The notes beneath the pieces are model-generated. The model had not been told where the DNA came from. It was given only the letters and a program-made list of their open reading frames with translations, and did no database searches. Both the position numbers and the translations under genes were made by a program. Positions 1 to 8,032 of a stretch of 20,003 nucleotides of DNA are shown piece by piece (within the stretch, counting starts at the first letter, position 1; each line of letters starts with the position of its first letter). This DNA comes from Chalciporus piperatus (taxonomy: Eukaryota; Basidiomycota; Agaricomycetes; Boletales; Boletaceae), in assembly GCA_038093975.1 (NCBI GenBank), contig JBBPTG010000364.1, positions 1 to 20,003 of the forward strand, read 5' to 3'.

Positions 1-2
1 CT

Positions 3-788
3 ATGGAGATGCTTACAGGGGAACAATCCTCCGTCTCCCACCTAAGAGTATTCGGATGTGGTGCATACGTGCATCTTCCCGATGAAACACGGAAAGGGAA
101 ATTACAACTGAAGTCCCAATTGATGATTTATCTTGGTGTTGCCCCTGGTCGTGAGCGCAACTACATATTCATGCGCCCCAACAACTCCATGCACACATCG
201 GCACATGCCATCTTCGATGAGCATATGTTTCCTAAGTGTTCCGGTGCACGCCCTCACAGGCCCATAAGTCACCCACCCACTGAAACACATCGACACACCG
301 ATGATAAAGACGAGTCTTCAGACTCAGACTCCTCTGACGATCAGCCTGACGTGGTTAAACCCGCTCCTGATCCCCAGCCAGCACGACCGGAAACCCCACC
401 TGCACCTGCACCTGCACCTCCTATCACACCGCCATCTGCTCGTCCACCTGCTGCACCACCTGATGCTCCACCTCGCTGATCTCAACGTGAACGCCGACCC
501 CCTACTCGTCCTGGGAACGTCTATGGCGAAGACCGTCATCCTTTACAACAGATTAAGGACATTGAGAAGAGATCCCGCTGGGAAAAGCTAATTGGACACA
601 GTGAATCGTCACGAGAACCGCAATGTGAACAACCAATCCCAGGTTCCATGCCCGACTCCGATCCTTTGGAAGACGAGATCGAACGCATAACCAGGGAAGG
701 GGGAGAGGCATTGATTAACTATCTTTGCTCTCGTGCCTACATTCCAGATGAAATGAGTAATCCCAACTATCGTGAATGGAAATTTTGA
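3..788 (+). pseudogene. copia integrase C-terminal region and linker to RT (in-frame stop)
   Basis: The frame from base 3 encodes the typical copia integrase tail: VSHLRVFGCGAYVHLP, then a KSQLMIYLGV-like segment at about residues 11-47. Next come an Asp/Ser-rich stretch and a Pro/Ala-rich stretch (about residues 100-158). TGA at 477-479 interrupts the frame. Beyond it the same frame stays open to a second TGA at 786-788 and still looks like copia: it encodes RPPTRPGNVYGEDRHPLQQI, then an acidic stretch and NPNYREWK just before RT. The first TGA is therefore a point nonsense mutation in a formerly continuous pol, possibly CGA to TGA. The upstream part is cut by the window edge. Confidence 0.8.
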
Positions 789-2139
789 GATATACTCAAA
801 CTCCTGGCGACAAGCTTGCGAAACAGAGCTTCAGATGCTCAAAGATCACAAGGTTTATGAAATTGTAGATCGACCAGCTGATCGTAAGATCATTAAAAAT
901 CGCTGGGTATTCGACGTCAAGTCTGACGGTCGTAAACGTGCTCGCCTAGTAGCCAAAGGCTTCTCACAGGTTGAAGGCATAGACTACGATCAGATCTTCT
1001 CCCCAGTTGTGCGATACGAAACGGTGCGGTGTATGCTCGCCCTTTCTACACTAGAGGACTGGTACATCACCGGCCTCGACGTACAATCTGCCTATCTATA
1101 CAGCAAACTGGAAGAGGAACTCTACATGGAGTTTCCTGAGGGTTTTATGCCACCCGATAAAAAAGGCAAAGTCCTAAGATTACTACGTGCAATATACGGC
1201 CTCAAACAAGCAGGATTATCCTGGTGGCGTACATTAGACAAATCTATGGCTGAACTTGGCTTCACAAGGCTCAAGACTGACGCCGGCCTGTTCATATACC
1301 GCAATGGAAATGATATCGTCATTGCGATTGTCTACATTGATGACGCCCTCTTCTGTGGACCTAACAAAACTGTCGTAGACAAGCTAAAGGCCACATTCAT
1401 GAAGACATGGGAATGTCAAGACCTCGGGGAACCTAAAGAGTTCCTTGGGATGAAACTTCGTCGAGAAGGCAAAAAGCTGCACATTGATCAATGCAAATAC
1501 CTCGACAAGGTGCTTGAACGCTTCGGCATGACGAATGCTAAAGCCGCACCCACTCCACTTCCTCAGGGTTATTACCCAGAGAAGAACGTTGCCCCCGTTA
1601 ACTTCGAATTGCGGACGCGCTTTCAAACGGTGATTGGCTCGTTGTTATACCTGATGTTAGGTACACGCCCAGACATTGCCTACGCGATTACCCAACTTGC
1701 AAGGCAGTCTGCCAATCCTACTAAGGAGCACTTGGATAGGGCCATGTACGTATGTCAATACCTTGTTGGTACTCGTCAATACTCCCTTACCTTTAATGGT
1801 GCATCTGGCAAAGGCATTTTTGCCTGTACCGACTCTGATTGGGGCCAAGACCCCATCACAAGACACTCGCAGACAGGGTTTTTCCTGAAACTCGCGGACG
1901 GTGCTTTCCTTTGGAATTCACACTTGCAGAGCTCTACCACCCTCAACTCTACAGAAGCTGAGTACATGGCATTGAGTGATTGCACAAGACAAGTATCCTG
2001 GATACACCACATGTTCTCTGAACTAGGTTATAAGCTGAAAGCTATACCGGTCTGTGGTGATTCATGGGTGAAAATCCCGTTACCGAGAAGCGTAATAAAC
2101 ATATTCCACTACGGTACTTCTTTATACGTGACGCCGTAA
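772..2139 (+). pseudogene. copia reverse transcriptase and RNase H
   Basis: The frame carries the RVT_2 (copia-type) reverse transcriptase. Visible landmarks are WRQACETELQML, then KRARLVAKGFSQVEG, the FSPVVR block, DVQSAYLYSKL, and the catalytic YIDDALF with its Asp pair near residue 190. RNase H follows: TDSDWG (first Asp), the QTGF block, STEAEYMAL (Glu) and the start of CGDS. The last ~25 codons of the open frame are not RNase H: after CGDS the frame slips, and the true continuation is the frame starting at 2064. The GTG at 772 is not a real start; the frame simply opens there after a frame change from the upstream linker. The product would act in reverse transcription in the virus-like particle, but this copy cannot encode an intact polyprotein. 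Confidence 0.88.
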
Positions 2140-2273
2140 TGAAGTGGAAAGAAGTAGAACTCTTCTACATCCCTGGAACTGACAATCCAGCGGACATGTT
2201 GACAAAGAACCTCGGACATGTCAAATTCGAGAAGTTCCGCTCTGAACTCGGTCTGGTATTCTACACCAGTTGA
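2064..2273 (+). pseudogene. copia RNase H C-terminus (after frameshift)
   Basis: This frame resumes copia RNase H with NPVTEKRNKHIPLRYFFIRD, then the standard end DNPADMLTKNLG. The upstream frame stops making sense at CGDS. In intact copia elements CGDS and NPV are separated by several residues, so a small deletion (about seven codons plus a frame change) lies near 2055-2065. The stop at 2271-2273 is the natural pol end, about 70 bp before the 3' LTR. Confidence 0.85.
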
Positions 2274-2338
2274 TCTCGCCGATACCTATCGTGCGGAAGT
2301 CCTCATTTATGCTTACGTGTCTCCGTACACTTAGCAAT

Positions 2339-2344
2339 GGGGAG
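2339..2344 (+). promoter_or_regulatory. copia polypurine tract
   Basis: GGGGAG lies directly against the LTR start at 2345. It is short but in the exact position where the plus-strand primer of reverse transcription is expected. Confidence 0.6.
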
Positions 2345-2483
2345 TGTTGAACGTAGCGTATATTCTAGTATAGAAAGTATTTACCACGCTATGTCCTATA
2401 TCACATTCGGACTCACTCGATCTGAGTTCTAATACAACTTGACTTGTAACCACAACGTTCGACGTTATCCAACAACCTCAACA
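2345..2483 (+). repeat. copia 3' LTR, 139 bp
   Basis: The segment starts TGTTGA and ends TCAACA, a perfect 6-bp inverted terminal repeat with canonical TG...CA ends. It follows the purine run after the pol stop. The five bases after it, CTAGG (2484-2488), should be the target duplication, but the 5' end of the element is outside the window so this cannot be confirmed. Confidence 0.8.
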
Positions 2484-2582
2484 CTAGGTAAGCACTAGAT
2501 GTAGTTCCTCATTGGAACCCTCTCAACAAAGAAATCTGCATCTAGCATAAAGTCCACAAGCACATCTGGCCCCACTCCTTAG

Positions 2583-3134
2583 ACAACCACGTTATGCTCC
2601 ACCTCCACCCAGGCAACTGCAGTCTCCAACACAAGCCAAGCTAGCAAGGCGAGCATTAAGCAGGGAGTCGTTAAGCCACCATCCGTACCCACTGCCAGTG
2701 TTACGAAGGTCAAGCAAGAGCCCCAGGAAGTGGAAACGAACGGATTTGATGACACCGTCGATATTGACGATGAGCGTACCGCTGTCATTTCTGGGAAATT
2801 GAAGGGAACAGCGATGATTAAGGTGAGTCAGTTCCATTTATCCGATTTAAATGCTTTCTTATTATTCTGTAGGTCATTCCTGCTGCTCCAGACAGCGACG
2901 ATGATCTCACAGATGCGCCTATGGACGGAGTTACTGCTACTGCTACTCCAGCAGCTCCTGCAGTCAAGCGCAAATTTGAGGACATTGCAGTCAACTCGGA
3001 CGATGAGGATGAAGTGCCAGAGGACGAAGTGCCAGAGGATGAAGTGCATGAGATGGATGTCGACGGGCCTGTTCAGATCGACAATTTCGACAACAACGAG
3101 CTACCAAGGGCCACCGTACCACCGCCTCTATATG
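2583..3134 (+). CDS. DUF6532-like host gene, N-terminal exons (interrupted by hAT element)
   Basis: Two coding blocks are joined by a clear intron at 2823-2872 (50 bp, GTGAGT...TAG, phase 0). Exon 2583-2822 is low-complexity (KVKQEPQEVE, then a DDTVDIDDER acidic run). Exon 2873 onward encodes VIPAAPDSDDDLTDAP, a KRKFED basic patch and an acidic repeat (VPEDE twice). Such charged, disordered N-termini are usual for proteins of this family. Upstream, AG|GTAAGC at 2486-2493 and TTAG at 2579-2582 could mark a further intron (2488-2582), so the real 5' end probably lies beyond the copia element, outside the window. The hAT element enters at 3134/3135. No start codon could be fixed. Splicing across the insertion is unresolved. 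Confidence 0.55.
3011..3046 (+). repeat. 15-bp tandem repeat in coding exon
   Basis: GAAGTGCCAGAGGAC (3011-3025) is followed by GAAGTGCCAGAGGAT (3026-3040) and the start of a third unit, GAAGTG. It encodes the repeated acidic pentapeptide EVPED and is in frame with the exon. Confidence 0.8.
3127..3134. repeat. 8-bp target site duplication, left copy
   Basis: TCTATATG immediately precedes the left end of the hAT element and is repeated exactly at 4318-4325 after its right end. Eight base pairs is the hAT superfamily target duplication length. Confidence 0.9.
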
Positions 3135-3556
3135 TAGTGTTTCGAAGTCCAGTTGGCAACTGGTACGAAGACTGGCAACTGGACTGGACCGCAACTGATC
3201 GCAACTGGACTGCAGTTGCCGGTTGCCGGCATTAGATCAAAAGACTGCAGTTGCAACCGAAAAAAAGACCGGTTGCAACCGGTCGCAACCGATGCACAGC
3301 CACCCCCTATGTATTACCCTATTTTCCCTGATTTTTCCGGATTTTTCCTGATTTTTGTGGACCTTTATGGATGTTATTTGAGTTTTTTGATGAATATTGA
3401 CGTTAGCCAATGACAATGTTGATTAACATGTCATAGAATTCATTCAATCATGTAAATACACTCTCTGAGTTACATGTTTATCTATATTTCATTAGTCTGT
3501 GTTGAGAATTGAGTCTAGGATTGGTCTTGACTTCACACGTAACTTGATAATATCTG

Positions 3557-4026
3557 TGTTACGATCACTCATTCTTTCCCTCTTCGTTACCTTGTACTAA
3601 GTCCTAGTCGCTGGTTCGAGTCCTGCCTAGGCCTCTTATTTCTTACCTTGCTTTAGTCAGCGAACATTCCTTAATGTTCTTTCTCCTTCCACGCTTCGTC
3701 ATCGCTGACTCGTATACTTACCGAGCATGACTCATTCCTATTCGTCATGACTTGTTCTTACGTATTCTGACTTGTTCTATGCCTGCCCTTAACTCGTTTC
3801 TTCACTTATATAAACCCTCGAGTTTCCTCCTGTAACCCTAACTTAGACCTACGCAATATAGCTTGGTCATTCCTCGTTTCCTTTGAACCCTCTGAGAGTC
3901 ACCGTCCCACTCTTGAACGGACGCTAGGCCTTAACGTGGACATCCCATCGTTAGGCTACCTTTGAAACCCTTGTCTTTGACTAGGCTTTGCGTCTACGTT
4001 TTGACCTACCCGGTACAAGCGTAACA
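3557..4026 (+). repeat. solo LTR (Ty3/gypsy-like), 470 bp, inside the hAT element
   Basis: The segment starts TGTTACG and ends CGTAACA, a perfect 7-bp inverted terminal repeat. It is flanked by the 5-bp duplication ATCTG (3552-3556 and 4027-4031), so it is an insertion later reduced to one LTR by LTR-LTR recombination. TATATAAA at 3807-3814 gives the promoter and orientation. The sequence after the TATA box (TATAAACCC..., GTAACCCTAACTTAG) resembles the corresponding part of the element C leader (TATAAACCCC..., GTAACCCCAGCTTAG), which suggests a related gypsy family. Confidence 0.93.
3807..3814 (+). promoter_or_regulatory. LTR TATA box
   Basis: TATATAAA lies 250 bp into the solo LTR. No ATG occurs between it and the LTR end at 4026. 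Confidence 0.6.
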
Positions 4027-4317
4027 ATCTGATGTATCACTACAAAAAACATGCTGTTTTAAAATGCTCATATCTTTATAGCGTGTGAACCGTTTCACTT
4101 GACCCAGAGACAGATTTATAGCCGGGAACCGGTACTACTTTTGGCTTCTCCCACGCTAAGCGTAAAACCGGTTGCAACTGGTTGCAACAGCCAAAAGACC
4201 GGTTTTTATCGGTTTTGGTCCAGTCTTTTTGAATTAATTAATTAAAAAAACCGGTCTCGGTCCGGTCACCTTCCTAATAAGGAAAAAAACCGGACCGGAC
4301 CGGACTTTAAAACACTA

Positions 4318-4325
4318 TCTATATG
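4318..4325. repeat. 8-bp target site duplication, right copy
   Basis: This is an exact second copy of TCTATATG, directly after the right terminus of the hAT element. Confidence 0.9.
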
Positions 4326-4390
4326 TCTCATTGTTGTTGATTTATGTGCACTAACCGCTGTTAATTAGACTTCTGTTGGAATTTCTATAA

Positions 4391-5574
4391 TGCCTGTATC
4401 GGCTGAAAGCAACACCATCCAAGAGGGTTAAGGTTGAAGCCATTGATGCACCATCTGAGGCGCCTACAACAAATCCCGCGACTGGCACAGAGCAACTTGT
4501 CTACAACGAAGATGGTTGTGTAGTTGAGGAAATCAAGAAACGAGATGAATACAAGGTCAGGGACTTGCCTGTACATAACGACTGGCGCTGGTCCCGATCC
4601 CTTCTTGGAACGATCATTCTGTGGGCCAGCGCCCAGGAGAATCTGTGGTCCATCTCAGAGGAGGAACTTATCTCAGCCATCCAACTGGTTTGGGATATAG
4701 TCTATCCAAATGTGAAATACCGGGTGACGGGACAAGGATCTGTCGTGGCAATTGTGAGTTCTGACCACGGGCATAGCCGCCAGTTTATTTGATTGATGTG
4801 TTTGACTAACAATGACAAGGTCATCCAACACCTCTCAGAATGGCGCAACGGATTTGGATCCGCCGCCTTGTTGATGATGGCCGGCTTCTTCTCGAAGATA
4901 GGCAAAGACGAAGATATTCCAGCAGCTGCAAAGGAACTCTTGGGGGGGTATGCAGTTCTCGATGAAGATCCAGTCTCTCCATCCCCCGAGGGTCGATTCC
5001 GTTCCTGCTTCATCTTGGAATTAATTGCCATGACCTATTTCAGCAGCATCACTGGCTACATCAACGTCCCGGGATGGAACACCCACGAGCTTGCGGCCGG
5101 AAAGCACATGGCAAGTGTCATCGGGCTTGCGGCAGCAGCGGTAGGCTATATTTATCGAATGCACCACTCAGCTGACTCAATTATTCATAGCTGGAGCGTG
5201 CAGTCCACCTTTTCAAGGAGAACATCATTGATATCAAGGACGTCCCTGCGATCATGGAGGCTACGGGTCGGCCAGATCCCAAGCAAAAAATCAAACTCCC
5301 GAAAACCCTCAACCCATTCACCAGAAAGTCAAGTTATTCCCCATACATATTCTCTTCCGACAACTGGGCGGGCAACACGAAAAGCTACCGAGAGGCAGTT
5401 GCTCGTCGTCCCCAGAGCTGGCTTAAGGACACGTTGTCGCTCGCTCAAGTTATGCGCAGCCAGATGGCTAAGGGGAGCGTCGGTGACACAGCGGATGGCG
5501 GCGACCATGGTGATGTCAATCCCCGCTCTCTCCTCTGTAATGTACTTCACCCGATTATTTTTTTCATTTACTGA
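4391..5574 (+). CDS. DUF6532-like domain protein, C-terminal exons
   Basis: Three exons can be read: to 4753, 4820-5140 and 5191-5574. The introns are 4754-4819 (66 bp, GTGAGT, CTAAC, AAG) and 5141-5190 (50 bp, GTAGGC, CTGAC, TAG), both phase 0. Spliced landmarks are KATPSKRVKVEA, VRDLPVHNDWRWSRSLLGTI, LWSISEEELISAIQLVWDIV, VIQHLSEWRNGFGSAALLMM, FILELIAMTYFSSI, GLAAAAV|LERAVHLFKENI, and a WAGNTKSYREAV tail. The helical pattern, with a Leu/Trp-rich first part, a WRNGFGSAA block and an AAAVERA block, matches my memory of Agaricomycete DUF6532 proteins, whose function is unknown. A further possible intron at 5537-5586 (GTAATG, CTGAC, CAG) would end the protein a few residues earlier. A TAA at 4388-4390 closes this frame on the left, so the join to the N-terminal exons is unresolved and the allele may be dead. 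Confidence 0.6.
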
Positions 5575-6103
5575 CATCGATTGCAGGAATACTCGTTTTT
5601 ATGCTCGCTCCTGCCTCGAATCGCTCAACCCCGTTCACGTTTTCCCCTCGCTTCCATCCTCACTTGGTGTCCATGCTCACCCCGTCAAGCCTGCCAGCCT
5701 TTAGTGCCCCGTTTCTGTTATCCGCCGTACGATAGTATTTTGTTCGAAGACCAAGTTGGGGTCGTGCCCAATTGCGAAGGACGACAAGGGAAAAGTGCGT
5801 CGCCGCCCCCTTGGCTGAGTCATACGTAGCAACGTAAGCCGGCAGCACCGCCGAGATATAAAATAGAAAAACAATAAAATAAAAAATCTTGTATTACGAT
5901 AGATCTTTGCTGCTGCTCGAAAATAGAAGTTCGAGAGTAGTGCATGTGCAAAATCCAAACAGATCTTGGGAAAACTCCTCAGAAGGTCTGCAAAGATTCC
6001 CTTAAGCGTCGCAGATATTATCTCCGCTCCAAGAAATATTTCCTTCGTCCTCGTGTCTGTCATCCCCAGAGAACCTTTGGAAGATAGGGTTCAGTAAGGA
6101 TAT
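5575..6103. other. gene-free stretch before gag A
   Basis: I find no convincing gene on either strand. The first part (to about 5703) could be a 3' UTR or last exon of the DUF6532-like gene. After about 5850 it turns AT-rich, with TATAAAA at 5857-5863 followed by A/T runs, and leads into the gag A start codon. This should be the position of the 5' LTR and leader of element A, but I find no stretch resembling its 3' LTR (11631-12082). A deletion or recombination junction probably lies here. Confidence 0.4.
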
Positions 6104-7450
6104 ATGTCAGCAGAGCTATACGATCAGGAACCACAAAATCAAGGTTACAGATCTCCCCCACGACATTTTCCATCCTCATCCGAAAGTTCCTCTCCCCCTA
6201 CTCCCCGTCCCAAAACTCCGATGGCAGATCCAGCTGATCCCATCGCTGCTCTTACCGCCGCTCTAAAGGCGCTCGTTTCAGACAATTCGGACTCTGTGTC
6301 CAAAAAGGTTGCCGACCCTGGGAAATGGGATGGTGACCGAACCAAGTTCCGTTTGTGGTGGGCGCAGGTTAATGCCTGGCAGTCCGTCCACACGTGGAAA
6401 AACAACAAGGTTCGATGCCTTGCCGTACTCTCACGGTTAGAAGGAAAAGCGGCTGGGTTCGCCCAGATGACAATAGAGAAATGGTCTCGATACGAACTAC
6501 TACCGCCGCCACCATTACCAGAAGTAGAAGGCGAACCAGCAGAGGAACCTGTTCGAGCACCCCTGGGACTACTAGCATGGCCCACGTGGACAATATTTTC
6601 ACATCTCCTCAAATCACATTTTCAAATAGACGTTCTCGCTCATGAGAGTCTTCGAAAATTGGAAGCATTGAAGCAGGCTGGGAAACCTGTGGACATCTTC
6701 CTCCAGGAGTTTGAATTGTTGAAAGCGGAATCGGAGATTGAAGATGCTCATGCCAAAGAGCTTCTGAAAAAAGCAATAGATTACAAGATCTATTATCAGG
6801 CACAAATCAACACCAACGTTGATGAGCAGAACCTTACCAACATGATCGACACCTACCGAAAGCTAGGTCGGACCTTCGAACGAATCGTGGTAGAACGTGG
6901 TGCACCAGTTCGTCAAGCACCCGTTGCTGCTCCTAGGCCTTCATCTTCATATCCATATCTCCCCCCTCGTTACCCAATCGCATCGTGCCCGCTCCCACGT
7001 CCCCCCGCTTTGTATGTGGCCCCCCGTTTCACTCCCACAGGCACACAGCCTGGTCGTGGAGCCCCGATGGATCTCTCGGCACAGCAAATGCCAAGATCTC
7101 CCGTTCGGGGAAACTGTTTCGATTGCGACCAACCTGGTCATTTCGCAAACGTGTGCCCAAAGCCCCGCAAGCCACGTCAGAGACAAGTTGTTATGTGGGA
7201 TCCATATTCGCAACAATACGTTGAGACTTCCCTGCCGTTTGACAACTGGCAGATGCCCTTCGCAGGTACCATCCCTGCACCCTACCCTCCTACTCCTTCC
7301 CCCTACCCCGCTGGCCCGTCCACCAGCACAAGTTACATGTCGCATCAAGCGGCATATACAAACCAAGAAGCGGAAGCGTACTGGCGCGACCGCATTGAGT
7401 CAGAAGCTAAGGCACAGGCAGCCGAGGCTTTAAAAGGAAGCAGCCGATGA
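6104..7450 (+). CDS. gag: gag polyprotein of gypsy element A
   Basis: The intact 448-residue ORF has the layout of a fungal Ty3/gypsy gag. It has a Ser/Pro-rich N-terminus and a helical capsid region from about residue 68 (KVADPGKWDGDRTKFRLWW is a hallmark of the fungal retrotransposon gag domain). A Pro-rich linker carries TPTGTQPGRGAPMDL, and one canonical CCHC zinc knuckle follows, with C338, C341, H346 and C351 in CX2CX4HX4C. After the knuckle comes a Pro/Tyr-rich tail with a charged final helix. Gag packages element RNA into virus-like particles. The stop overlaps a pol ATG as ATGA at 7447-7450, which suggests pol expression by termination-reinitiation in the -1 frame. Confidence 0.9.
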   Translation: MSAELYDQEPQNQGYRSPPRHFPSSSESSSPPTPRPKTPMADPADPIAALTAALKALVSDNSDSVSKKVADPGKWDGDRTKFRLWWAQVNAWQSVHTWKNNKVRCLAVLSRLEGKAAGFAQMTIEKWSRYELLPPPPLPEVEGEPAEEPVRAPLGLLAWPTWTIFSHLLKSHFQIDVLAHESLRKLEALKQAGKPVDIFLQEFELLKAESEIEDAHAKELLKKAIDYKIYYQAQINTNVDEQNLTNMIDTYRKLGRTFERIVVERGAPVRQAPVAAPRPSSSYPYLPPRYPIASCPLPRPPALYVAPRFTPTGTQPGRGAPMDLSAQQMPRSPVRGNCFDCDQPGHFANVCPKPRKPRQRQVVMWDPYSQQYVETSLPFDNWQMPFAGTIPAPYPPTPSPYPAGPSTSTSYMSHQAAYTNQEAEAYWRDRIESEAKAQAAEALKGSSR

Positions 7451-8032
7451 GAGAGATGGGTTCTCAGAGGCATGGACTTAGTTTACCCAATGGTTGTATT
7501 AGTACCGGTCCTCATGTTCCGTTTAAATATAACTTTTCTTCTTCTTCTGAAAGGGCGTCCCCTAGTGGCGTGGCGACAGAAGTAAAACAATTCGTGCTTA
7601 ATTCCCTTAAGATAAATTATTCGAAAAAAAGAAATCCCATCAAAAATACACGTAAGGAATCAGAATCGGAAAAACGAACTGGATCTCACTATTACTATTA
7701 TGTACGACAAAGGAGAGCAATGGAAGAAAATGGAGTTTGCTGCTCTGTTAGATTCCGGCGCAACCGAAACTTTTATAGATAAATCGTTCTGTGAGCGACA
7801 TAGTTTGACACTGGAAGAACTTCCTTTTCCTATTCCAGTGTACAACGCCGACAGCTCAGAGGGAGCGATAGGCGGTGTCACTCACAAGGTTTCGCTTGTT
7901 TTGGGACACAATGGACATTTTGAACATATGGACACTTTTGTTTCTGTACTTGGCACTCATCATATGATCATCGGCTACGATTGGCTTGAGAGGCATAACC
8001 CTGAAATTGATTGGATGGCCAAACGAGTATGA
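7447..8032 (+). pseudogene. pol: pol A N-terminus and aspartic protease (frameshifted)
   Basis: The pol ATG at 7447 opens a frame that runs to 7782, but the protease is in another frame, so an indel lies between about 7600 and 7680. The protease frame can be read from before the ATG at 7700: ELDLTITIMYDKGEQWKKM, then the active-site LLDSGATETFID, the PIPVYNAD block, and HHMIIGYDWLERHNPEIDW near the end. These are the classic gypsy protease blocks, in which the Asp of DSGA is catalytic in the dimer. The frame stops at TGA 8030-8032, and the same frame reopens straight into RT. Confidence 0.83.

Larger units (their letters stand above)
1..2483 (+). mobile_element. Ty1/copia LTR retrotransposon, 3' part, decayed
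   Basis: The window opens inside a copia-type pol. Domain order is integrase C-terminal region, acidic/proline-rich linker, reverse transcriptase and RNase H, followed by a purine run and a short LTR. Integrase before RT is the copia order, not the gypsy order. The coding region is broken three times: an in-frame TGA at 477-479, a frame change near 780-805, and a deletion plus frame change near 2055-2065. The 5' LTR, gag, protease and integrase core lie outside the window. The element sits directly left of the DUF6532-like gene, in the same orientation. Confidence 0.9.
3135..4317. mobile_element. non-autonomous hAT-type DNA transposon
   Basis: The left end reads TAGTGTTTCGAAGTCCAG. The reverse complement of the right end reads TAGTGTTTTAAAGTCCGG, so the terminal inverted repeats match at 16 of 18 positions. 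TAGTG fits the hAT terminus (C/T)A(A/G)NG, and a perfect 8-bp duplication flanks the element. Both subterminal regions are dense in GCAACTGG, GGTTGCAACCGG and CCGGACCGG motifs in both orientations (about 3150-3290 and 4165-4310), as is typical of hAT transposase binding regions. No transposase coding sequence is present. Without the solo LTR and its extra duplication the element is about 708 bp. Confidence 0.92.

Noticed and set aside
772..774. GTG as a start codon for copia RT
   Set aside because: The frame merely opens here after a frameshift. Copia RT is part of a polyprotein and has no start of its own.
3153..3413. 86-codon frame at the left end of the hAT element
   Set aside because: It is built from subterminal repeats and T-rich sequence. 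It shows no similarity to transposase or any domain.
3613..3623. GGTTCGAGTCC, an exact match to the tRNA B-box consensus
   Set aside because: It lies inside the solo LTR. No A-box is found at the right distance, and no acceptor stem pairs around it, so it is neither a tRNA nor a clear tRNA-derived SINE.
5701..6063. Minus-strand open frame of 120 codons before gag A
   Set aside because: It has no recognisable motif, biased composition from A/T runs, and no promoter or intron signals. It is probably fortuitous.
6897..7433. 178-codon forward frame overlapping the gag A Pro-rich region
   Set aside because: It is a shadow frame of a C-rich, low-stop segment. The real gag frame has the zinc knuckle.
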